Assembly (NCBI RefSeq): GCF_018143015.1
Contig: NC_054756.1
Coordinates: forward strand, 20,765,298-20,829,297
Direction: 5' to 3'
Length of the DNA: 64,000 bases
Source: Lytechinus variegatus
Lineage: Eukaryota > Echinodermata > Echinoidea > Temnopleuroida > Toxopneustidae
Shown: in pieces, positions 37,601-49,600 of the stretch
Position numbering within the stretch: the stretch's first letter is position 1
How the letters are laid out: each line of letters starts with the position of its first letter
The notes under the pieces: generated by a model
Seen by the model: the letters and a program-made list of their open reading frames with translations, nothing else
Told to the model about the DNA's origin: nothing
Databases searched by the model: none
Made by a program: the position numbers and the translations under genes

Positions 37601-40600
37601 TCGGGTATGGTGGCTCAGTGGTAGAGCGCCTGCTTCATGAGCAGGAGGTCCTGGGTTCAATTCCCAGACCAAGTCATACCAAAGACTAAAAAAAAAGGGA
37701 CATTTTGCCTTCTTGACAGGGGTTGACATGCAATAATTGGAGAAGGGTACAGGTATAATGACATAACATGTATAGCAGGGCCCACTGGGAGAACACTTCA
37801 TGAGGACTGAAGAGGCTACCCTGGGTAAATACTGTAAATAAGTATTGTTATTTTTATTATTATACCTGGTCTGAATATGAAGGTGGAATGGAGTTGAGAT
37901 CTTTGAGCATCTTGTTTGTGTCTTTAGCCAACTGGTTGGTATAGTGCTGTACTTCATCCCTGTCGTATAGAGGGAAACATCAGAGCAGATGACAATAATG
38001 AGAAACAATGAGAAAACGAAAATCAGATTACAGTTGTTTATCTAAATTCATATTGCTATTTACATAGCTTTGAATCAGTGGTAGAACAATACGCCATCAC
38101 GTGACCATAGCTGCAAGGATCACAATGGTTATACTCTAGGTCTGACATCACCTCAGTGAATATAACTGCGTTGTATTGTAAACTGCAGCATTATATTCAC
38201 TAAAGTGACGTCACTCGCTGCTCATTAGTTGCGTAAATGGGTAGTTTGCTTGATGTTTATGCGTTGATTGCATGAAGAACATGCTTGCTGTATTTGCCAA
38301 AATTTTTATATTATGACGTAGATAGATACATGTAAGAGCCGCAGCAAGAATTTCAGGTGTATCATAAAGCCAGATGATGAATGCAGTCTCTGATGGCGAA
38401 TCTTGTACATGTATACAGAGCTACCAAGTCTCACGCATTGTGCGTGAGACTCACGCATTCAGGGTCCGTCTCACGATCTCACGCATGGCACCCATTTTTC
38501 TCACGCATCGGGACCCAACAGAAAAAAAAGAGAAAAAGTAGCATTATTCGCTAGATTATACGACTGGCCGACCGCCTTCGCGTCTCGCCCGGCACGCGAG
38601 ACGAATCGAGAGTGCAGTCAGCGCACAGCTAGTACGTGATACGATGAATCGCGTGCATGCATCGCATGGTTTTGCAGTATGGATCGATATCATGATGAAG
38701 CCCATATCTCATGCGCGCGCCTTTTCGCAACATACGAGTGTACGTGTAAGTACTGGCCGCGCGCGCGTATAGACGCCGAGTCATGAAAATCTCACGCATA
38801 ACATTTTTTTGAACTTCTGTTTCTGTTTGTGGTAACTCCCGTGGTAACTCCCGTAGGAACTCGGCAGGACAGCATTTTGCTGGTAAACGCCAAGCTGGTA
38901 TATAACCAATTACCAATGAAACATTTAACGTCTATGTTAATCAGTCATAGTGGCTGACGTTATAGACGACAGATATCACTCTCGGGCCTTTTTATCAAAG
39001 TGGAGACAATGGCAGAGTTGGGATTCGAACTCACAACCTTGCGATTATGAGTCCAATGCTCTAACCACTGGACCACACGACCCGTGTGGTCGTGTGGACT
39101 TGGCATCTCTGTGTATATATCAATGAAAAGATGCCTGCCTTGACTGCTCTTCTATATTTATAATATTAGAAGTATATTCATTCACTATCAATTATTAATT
39201 AATAATCATTCATACGTATTCATTCATCATTTATTCACTACAATTCAATTAAATATAATTTGTTACTTACAGTTTTCCCCTAAGGCCTTTATTATCTTCA
39301 TGAGTGCCCAGTCTAGCAATGTACCCTTCAATTTCTCTGACTGAATCGAAAGACAATTAAATGTAAGATTGAATTGAATAAACAAAGAAAAACATATTCA
39401 AACTACAAACTTACAAACAAATGACTTTCACAACAATATGTATTTGTACATGTAACCTACATACCAGGGGCGGACACAAGATTTTTCAAAGGGGGTAAGG
39501 GCACATTTTCCCTAGGAAAATTTGACCAAAAAAAAAAAAACAAAATAAATAATTATCACTAAAAAATGAAGGTTATTTTGTCTCACATAGAATTTGATGA
39601 GGAAAAAAAAGAAATATATTCCCATTACAAATATTTCCTGTGAATCACAAAAGGGGAGGGGTACACTTGTGTATGAATACATTTGAGAGGTTAGCTTTAA
39701 CTCTCAAGGAGGGGGTGGAGCCCAAGCGTATGCCCCCCTGGATCCGCCACTGCTGCATACATGTATATGTAGATCTTGTCAAATGTTGTTCATCAATGTA
39801 GGAGTTTCTGAAGCACATTTTTATTCACAATATCAACATAAAAATGCAATATCTTAGTGCTATTGCTTTGCTTGTAATCTACAATGAATATTTCCCACTT
39901 GTTGATTTTGTTTGCCTAGTCAATCAGATTTACCAGAAAGGGCTGGGGGGGGGGGAGAAGCATTCTGACAAGAAAAAAAAAGTTAAAAGTCATCACTATT
40001 AGAAGCACTGTTCCTATGAAAAGATTTCTGACAAGCGGAAAAGAGGTCAAACTTCACCATCATACCCACTTTACCTCCCCCCTCCCTAAATAAAAACAAG
40101 TGGAATGCCTCTGGCCGTCTCACCTGCATCACGCAGTGCATTATAGCAGCAGTGCTGACTTTGAAAACTACTCTAATTCGCACAAGATGTTCAGTGATAC
40201 ATGGTTATTATTGTCCACTTTTTATGAACTAGACCAATTCACAGAGATATGATGGTTATTCAACAGAAGACCCCAACTTGGCCAAAGTTCATTGACCTTA
40301 CATGACCTTTGACCTTGATCATGTGACCTGAAACTCGAACAGGATGTTCACCCTTATAAAAATCGCCAATGGTATTTGAATGGTGCCGAATGGTAGTTGA
40401 ATGGTAATCTGAATGGTAAATGGTACGCGAATGGTATTTAAGTGGTGTTTCAATGGTAAGTTCTTAATGGTAATTGGTAGTTTATTTAATGGTAAATGGT
40501 ATACCATATACCGAATGGTGTTTCAGTGGTATGTGACTAATGATATGATTGGTATGATGAATGGTATACCATTTACCCAATGGTGTCTCAGTGGTATTCA

Positions 40601-43600
40601 ATGGTGTCTCAGTGGTATGTGCTTGTAATGGTATGATTGGTATGATGAATAGTATACCATACATCCAATGGTGTCTCAGTGGTATACAATGGTGTCTCAG
40701 TGGTATTCAATGGTGTCTCAGTAGTATGTGCCTGTAATGGTATGATTGGTATGATCAACGGTATACCATACACCAATGGTGTCTCAGTGGTATACAATGG
40801 TGTCTCAGTAGTATATGCCTCTAATGGTATGACTGGTATAATGGATGGTATACCATGCACCAATGGTGTCTCAGTGGTATTCAATGGTGTCTCAGTAGTA
40901 TGTGTCTTTGATGGTATGACTGCCTGGTATACCATGATATACCCAATGGTGTCTCAGTGGTATACAATGGTGTCTCAGTGGTATTCAATGGTGTCTCAGT
41001 GGTATGTGCTTGTAATGGTATGATTGGTATGATGAATAGTATACCATACATCCAATGGTGTCTCAGTGGTATACAATGGTATCTCAGTGGTATTCAATAG
41101 TGTCTCAGTAGTATATGCCTCTAATGGTATGACCGGTATAATGAATGGTATACCATGCACCAATGATGTCTTAGTGGTATACAATGGTGTCTCAGTGGTA
41201 TTCAATGGTGTCTCAGTAGTATGTGTCTCTGTAATGGTATGACTGGTATGATGAATTGTATACCATATACCCAATGGTGTCTCAGTGGTGTCAAATGGTG
41301 TCTGAGTAGTATGTGCCTCTAATGGTATGACTGCATGGTATACCATTATATACCCAATGGTGTCTCAGTGGTATACAATGGTGTCTCAGTGGTATTCAAT
41401 GGTGTCTCAGTAGTATGTGCCTCTATAATGGTATGATTGGTATCAATATGGTGTCTTAGTAGTATGTGCCTAGTGGTATATAATATAATCATGTTGGATA
41501 ATTGTAAAGCTATAGTGGCTTAGTGGTGTTTTCCTAATGAATGCCATTTGTGTTAATGCTGAATGATATGCCCAATTGCATTACCCATTAACATAATTCC
41601 GAAGATTTAAAGAAAATATATCAAAGATTAAAAGGTATTTAGAGTTAATTAAATATTTGACCTGTGACTTTTATGCGAGCAGCTTCCCCAAATCAAGTGT
41701 AATCGCTCATGATTGTAAACATGGTCTCTTGCATTCTTTTAAATTGTCTTTGTCCTTATTAAGTAAAAGGTCTATATGTGTTTAAATATTATTGATCCAG
41801 TGGTTATGATACAATATTATAAATTTGTTATATTTTACTATTGTACATAAATTTAAATCTGATGCAATGGGTGCATGCAAAAATAAAATCAATCGGTCAA
41901 TGAAATCTTTTTTGATAAAAAGGGTTTTAATTTTTAATTAATAAGTTTTATTCTATTTTTATAATCATTTTGCTTGTTTATGGCCGCTTTTTATAAAAAG
42001 AACTATATATTTAGTGTTCCAAGAAGATATTTGCAATCAATCCCAAAATTCGATCAGATGCAAATTTACAGGTGATGATACATTAAGTTTATCTAGAACA
42101 TATCAATTTGGATTTTTTTTATGGATCAGTTGCAAGTTTGCAATGAAAAGTATGACTCTCATGATTTTGGAGTCTGAAATTGATTTGCGTTCGATTGCTT
42201 CGATTGCAAGTTTCTTGCAATGCCCCATATTTTGCTAAAAATGAATTCACTGTTGGTTGTCTTGGTCCCCCAACCTCTATCAAATTCCCATCCGCAAACC
42301 CTGATTTGGTCTGTCTGCAACGTCAAAAGCCCCATCTGACCCATTTGTACGCTATTATAGCTGCTTCCAATCATGAATTATTTCACCCTTTTTTTTCACC
42401 CTTTTTTTACAAATGATATTTCCAAAATTCTAATTCTATTTTAGGCTCTAAATATTCTTTCCCACTTGTGGACGGCGTTTATAAAGAGGAGCTATTCTAT
42501 AGGCCGGCATTACTTGATTGAAATGATTTATCCACATGGTCTAATTGCTCCCTCACCCCTATCAAAATTCCCTGCCGCCATACAGGGTATAGTACAATGT
42601 AACAGAAAAGAAATCTACTGAATGAAATCTCAATTTCAATCATTACAAAAGCAAATTAAAAGGGAAGAGGAGTGAGTAAAAAATATATATATAAAGGGGA
42701 AAAAACAAGAAAAGAAAAAAGGCAAAGAAGAAAAGAAAGATTAACAGAAAAGAAAAAAAGACAACGAAAATAAAAAAGAAAATAACATAGAGAACAGGAA
42801 AAAAAGTGAAGGGATCGAAAACTTTTTTCATAGATTCCAAGATCCAAGGAAAACAGTGGCATGCACTCACGCCATCATGGTTTCCAACCCAGAACCAATC
42901 GAGAGGAAAAAGAAGACACCCCTGATTTGGTTTTAATTCACCCCCCCACCCATATCGGGATGTGTATTTATCTTGGCGAAGAAGTCCCCTCCCCCCATAT
43001 TTTGTCATAATTTATCCCCCCCCCATATGCTTTGGCGAGAGGGGCCGCTTGGCTGCTTGCCAGGTAGCTCTATTATACGTATTGTTCTCGCACTACGCAC
43101 GCGCGAACGTCTAACCGCCAAGTGCAATATTTGAAAAAGAAAACTCGATCTACCGGTACTACCGTTTTGCTGTTGATAAGTCCGTCGATAATTCATCAAA
43201 AACTAAAGGAACACGGGTCAGATTCGGACAGCGACTTCAAAGTCATTTGTAGAAGGCTATAACAGTAAGTTCTATAACAATTTTCTTTGATTTATTTCTC
43301 AAATTGTCTCAAAATGTTAGATGTCGTTGTACTGCCACGACATGCACGACCACTGCACTGCCACCGTCACTGCCCCGTTGGCGCTGGCCGCTGCTCTACG
43401 GGCCGGGACGTGGCTTTGACGATAGGGAGTGCTTATGGTTTATGCTTTGTATTGGCAGAGTTAAGATCGGCGAGCATTGAATAGTAATTCGCTCATATTG
43501 CCTGATGTTTATTGTCAATGTTTTACAAAAACCATCTCTGAATACATTGAATTCGTGAATGAATGATTTGTTAATGCTAATGTCAAGACTGTCAAAGTTT

Positions 43601-46600
43601 TAATTGTGAATAAATAGACCGTTACTGCACACGTTAATTTACTGAAATTGAAAACTTGCCGACAAATATTGCTTTGAAATTAGGCCTATAATTTGTTGTT
43701 GTTGTTGATAGATGTTGGTAAATGAGATAAAATGGAGGTGAAACATGGTAAGGGTCCTAAAGTTTAAAAAATGATAAAGGCTACGCAGGTCTATAACTTT
43801 GCTACACTGTACACACCACTCATTGCACATACTATTTCAATGGTAAAATGTGCACTTTGTGTGTGGAACTGTGACTGGACGGAGTGACAAACGATTCCTA
43901 TTCAATTTTTCTACAGAGGCTGCAATAAATATGCAGAGAAAACTGGCGCTAATGCAGTTTTGCACCGGCCGATTACCAGCATACCTCATTACCAAAACTT
44001 GTTCCCAAATGTCATGACAGGTCTCTCAGTCACATTTCGATGTTAATATACCCACCGTTTTTCAAAATATTGGGAATGGCTGTATTTAGTCTTCGATCTC
44101 GACGTCGTTGATCTAATCCGTAGACATCACTTCGCGGATCTCTCGGATTCGCCGTAATATTTATATGGACTGAAGTTAGCAACCAAATCATGCTAACATG
44201 TGGCAAACAAACTGCCAGCATGCCGAATCTTTTGATCGCATAACTTCGGTCCATATCAACATGACGGCGAATCCAAGCGATCCGCAATATTTTGAAAAGT
44301 GGTGGGCATATTGTGTATTGATCTCAAAATGTGTGTAGACAATTCTGGTGGGGAGTTTTGCTTGAAGTTGCATGCACAACGAACAATTGTCTATAGACTG
44401 TGTACAACGGATAGATCGTCTCCGCACAGCGATTCGAAGATTGCTGATTGGTCAATAGCGCAAATCACGTCATGACCACGTGGTCCCAAAAATAATTCCT
44501 TTGGACTGCGTGCGGAAGTATCGATAACGATATCCGGTCATGTTGTGTACACGGTAAATGGTCTTGGTTCGTGATCGGATCGCTCCGGTATCGATCGAAA
44601 ATTATCGAAACTGCAATTTCATGCATATTCACGCGACGCTCCAAAAACCGGAAGCCAATTGACTTTATGCACGTTGCGATAGACTCTACAAATTCCAAGG
44701 AACACGATGACATATAGACGCTAATTCGTAAGATTTTGACGGAAAAGCAAGAAGTATTCAAAATTCGCTTACCTGTGCGGTATCGGTGAGAAAATAGATC
44801 CTCCGAGAATACCTTTCATAATTCATATAAAATATAGGAAAATTGAAATTCTAGGTCGATTTTGGTACGAGGTGATAGGGAATTGCACACTTGTTTTGGT
44901 GGAATTCTGTGTGGGGAAACAAAAGGCTTGCACTGCGCATGCTTACTATATTTTCATTCATAAATTGGTTCTCGGCAGTGGCTGGATGACGTCATGTAAT
45001 AAGCAAAAATGTACACGACCGCTACGTTCACGCTCCGCTATCCGTTGTACACAATTGTTCACTGTGAGTTGGCTGGTGTGAAACTGCATTAGTGCCGGAG
45101 GGTATTCTTAGATCCTTTCATGGGGCTAGGCATATCAATTTTTAAAGTAAATTTTATCCTCTTTTAAAGTTAAGTTTGTCCTGTGATCACATTTTATCTG
45201 TTTTTATTTATTTACTGATCAAAACTTGCCTAAAAAACGTCTGGAGTTCATCCACTGGCATATGATTGTCCATGAACGGATCCATGATTTCTCAAAGGGG
45301 GTAGTGGGGCACATTTTCCCAAGGAAACTTTAAATAACAAGCAAACCAAAAAGGAGATCCTCTTGTATGAGACAATATTTTTAATATAAATATTTGCTGT
45401 AACTTTCGAAGGGGGGGGGGGGGAGAACACTTGTGTAAGAAAGCCACATTTTTATCAAACACATCAACTATTGCTCTCAAGGTGGGGGCACAGGTCAAAT
45501 GTGCCCACTTGGATCTGCTTCTGCGATTTTCAATACCAGAAAAATTGAATTTATGTCATCGATTACCCTCTTGAAAATTGCTGCTCTAGAAATTTGATTT
45601 CAGATGACATAGCTATTACTAGAATAAAGCATGCACAGTTATAATACAGCCTTGTCTGAACTACGCTGAATACTATCACATTTCCTTATTTTTATCCTGA
45701 ATTCTGGGCTGGTAATCAGAGATTCATGAAAAATATCTTTGACATTAAAGTTCTAAGATCATTCTTTTTCTATTACTATATTAGTATTCTATTTTTGTTT
45801 GTATCTGCACATACATGCAGATTTTACAACACTCAAATTGATTTTATTTCATTTTCAAAGTTTGGACGACGGATACACTGGATGATAAGTTAGATGGTCC
45901 AGCCTTATCTGGGAATGACACGACGGGTGTTGAACACAGAAAACGTGCCGTGTACATGAAACATTTGGAGTTTATGAAAGGTAGGTGTGTAAGAATTTTC
46001 TTCAGTAGAAAAAATTGCAGAGTTTCATGAGATAAAACAGATTGTATTCCTGCAGTGGCATAGGTGAAAAAAAAACCTTGTCAGGAATGGTAAAAAATCC
46101 TGAGAAAGGACAAATGTCATCCCTATTTAGAGGAGCACACGTCTTTTGTGACACCCCCCCACCAGAAAAAAAATCAGTATGTTGGCTGAGGGGGGAAGGG
46201 TGGACACTTTCCCCAGGTATTCATTTGTTGTGGTATTTGTCATCATTGGGGCAACCTCCCATTAGATAATAGGTTATTGTCTACCCATCTATGGTTAAAC
46301 ATAAATTTATTTATATTTTACAAAATGTTTTGTTGATATTTGTTAATTGGTATCATTCAATTGAATGGTAGATTATACTGCAAATTTCTCGATATATAAA
46401 AAATATATGAACTTCTAAAGAAAGCTTACACACACGACAAGCATTCATATTTTGAACCCTTAGCTAATATACTGTCCTTTGCATTGTTTTCATCCAATAT
46501 TTCTTATTGCAGCTTCAAGGAATTAATCCTGCCGGGTACCCATTCACTTCATATGGGTCTAGTGATGCACAGTGTGGATGAATTTCGGGCTGAAGGAAAA

Positions 46601-49600
46601 CACACCATGGCTAGGACTCAAATTCACGACCCTGTTTGAAAGGTGAGAGAAAGAACCACTAGACTACGACGTTATAAACCAGCTGATGTCATATCCCGAC
46701 TTGTTCTTTTGTATTTTATTACAAGAAGTCGCGCTAATTTACATTTTGTCCTCCGAGAACTATAAAAAATGGAGTGAAAATTTATTTCAAAGACATGTCC
46801 ACCCTAACAAAAAAGTTGATTTGATTAAAAAGAGAAAGATCAAACATAAAAATCGGATGAAAAATAAGAAAGGTATGACATTTTTAAGTTTCGCTCAATT
46901 TCACTTAATAGTTACATGCACATCCAAGTCGGTATGCAAATGAGGGAACTGATGACATCACTCATTCACTTTTCTTTGTTTTTTAAATATGAAATATTAT
47001 AATTTTCTCATTGTCCAATGAAATAAAGTTTTATTTTTATTTTTTTATTGTCAAATCTGTAAAAATTGAAATATTGTACAATTCAAACAATGAAAACCAA
47101 AACAAAAAGTGAGGGACATCATCGATTCCCTCATATGCATGTGGGTAAATTGTGTATATAACTATTTTGTGAAAAATAGGCGAAATTTCAAAATGTCATA
47201 ACTTTCTTATTTTGCATCCGATTTTGATGAAATATTTTGCATGATGCTTGCCTGATTTTCTCTGTTGATTCACAAAAACCTTTTCTGTGGTGGACTTGAC
47301 CTTTAATGTGAAGATATGCATTGCTGGAAATAATGATATGATACTTGGGACATATCATACACACATGTATGAAAATATGAAATAATTATTTCATTTTATA
47401 CAATAAGCCTAACAAATATTCCTGACGATCATGTGTACATTGGGTTAATTTTTTACCAAAATGTTGTTAAATTTCAAATTCAATAACTTTGTTATCAGAT
47501 TTTAATGAAATTTTTAGCATGATCCTTTTCTGATTCATTCTCTACCAAAATCTCCCCTTTTCTCATGCTTTCTTTCTATGGTCCCCTTCATTCTCCTTAT
47601 AACTATGTTATATGTAAAATGTAACCGGTCGTCCAACCAATTTAATTGAAGGGCTAGAGGTACTCGAGACTGAAAGCTATGTGATATAATTCAAAGTGTA
47701 CATCAGACAAACAAAAAACACTGAAAATTTCATCAAAATTTGTTGAGGAATAACGAAGTTTTGACGAATTAAAGTTGTTATTTTTTGGTAAACTGTTCTC
47801 TGCAAGTCCTCATGAATATACAAGATCACAATTTATATATTTTTTGTATTATATGAATTTAAATTTTGTCCAAGCTCGGTTGTAAAAAATTACGATTGAC
47901 TACTGATTTACTGTGTAAGACAATAATAATCATATTATTTCTCACACATAGTTCAGTTATTCATTTGATTCAACACAACAAAAATAGAAAAGAAATAAGT
48001 GGGTATCTTGTATATATCATTTTCTATATATTTTGCAAAAATGGTCTCTATTTTTCTTCTGTTTTTTAGTGTTCCAAATTGAATAATTTTGTTTCCCTAT
48101 TTTCATTATATTTTCTTTCTGTTTGTGATATATTATTTATTTCTTAATGTATCATTATTGTATTTATGATAAACTATTGGCGTGTTTCTACAGTAAATCA
48201 TTAAAAACGGTTTATCTTTTCCGGACTCGAATAACCTTATCATTCTTAAACCAACCTGTTTCTACAGACCTAATAATCTCATTAATTTGCATTTAGCGTC
48301 GCAAATACGGCGGAAATCGGAAAATTCAACCTATAACCTCACATTGCATTTTGGTATGTCAAAAATTGCATCTCGTTAGGAAAATTTTCAAAATTCATGG
48401 TAGATCTCACTCATTGTAGCAGGTACACATTTTTCGCGATCAGCTGGCGAGATAAAAAATGGCCAGAATATATGTATACTGTGAAATCGCATTTCTTGGT
48501 TCAAGCACTTAAGCCAGACACGTATGCTATTTTGCCCCGTGTTTTTACAGAAAAGTAAAACTGATTAACATGGCAATAAGCACCTCTCAGAGAGATGGTT
48601 ATGAGAAACCGTATTTTGCGCGATGCAATTTATCAATAAACCGCATCGCGTCTGTTTCTACAGGAAAGTTATCCGGGATTCTGGATACTTACTTTAGGCG
48701 GGTAATACCTTTTAACAATTCTATGTAGAAACATGCCATTCATATATCTTTTTAGGTGAAAAGAAAAAAGAGACCAATTTGGGAGTACTATTTTCCCCCC
48801 TTTTGGGGATATTTCATTTCTTCTAGGTGTGGCACTCTTTATTCATTTTGCCATGTGAAGGCTATCACACATTTTGATTTTAATCTTCGAAATTTGGTGT
48901 TCATTAGTTTGTTGTCCAAACTCTGTCTTACATGTAAATGTTTATAGGAAGATTAACATAATATTTATGTGGAGTGCAATCATTGACCTCTTGTGGAGTC
49001 GCACAGTCACATGTATTCATAATATGGTGCTTTTATGCCATACCTGTCAATACTCTTTTGTACTTGAACTTATTAGTAAAAAAATGTTTATTAATGTCGT
49101 TGAAATCAATTACACACAACAGATTTAACATCGAGTTTATTGTATTACAAGTATCAGGTTTGTATGCAGAACAGTGGTTTTGCCAAGTACTCAATCCATG
49201 TAAAAAGCAATATGAGAGAACAGGTTTATTCTTGGAAATGTTAGTCTTCATTTGTTCTGTTTTTCAATCAAACTCTGTCTTGAGGCATGTTTATTTTTTA
49301 GATAAGATTGAGAGTATAGATATCAACGAGTAGCTAAGTCATATATATTAATAACTTATGTGCTTTAATTATAAAGTCTATACTTGTGAATACTCTGTGC
49401 CATTTATGCTGTACTTAAACTTCTTATAGTAAAAACATTTTATTGACGTTCTTGAAATAAGTAACTGTTTTCATTTTTTTTCTTGTGTATACTTATTCCA
49501 TTATAAAGCCTACCACTAACCCCAGAGATATGCTGTTCACCATTGGTCTACCATTCACTGTACTTTATTGGCCTACTATACATTGCACATCGTTGTTCTA

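Noticed and set aside
37604..37680. Functional tRNA-Met gene
   Set aside because: D, anticodon and T arms look good, but the acceptor strand fails to pair at standard spacing and a SINE body follows.
37487..38008. 173-residue minus-strand frame, the longest in the window
   Set aside because: It joins intron, syntaxin exon 4 in a wrong frame and a SINE head; the apparent length is chance.
40319..41346. Long frames rich in TTETPL and NGVSVVYNG repeats
   Set aside because: Pure translation of the left subterminal minisatellite; the same applies to 49879-50350 at the right end.
42643..43008. Frames rich in Phe and Leu on the minus strand
   Set aside because: They come from an A/G-rich low-complexity tract.
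43180..43264. Possible first exon of a gene in the 10.2 kb element ending at A|GTAAGT
   Set aside because: The only open frame is 19 codons without a start codon, and the peptide is not recognisable.
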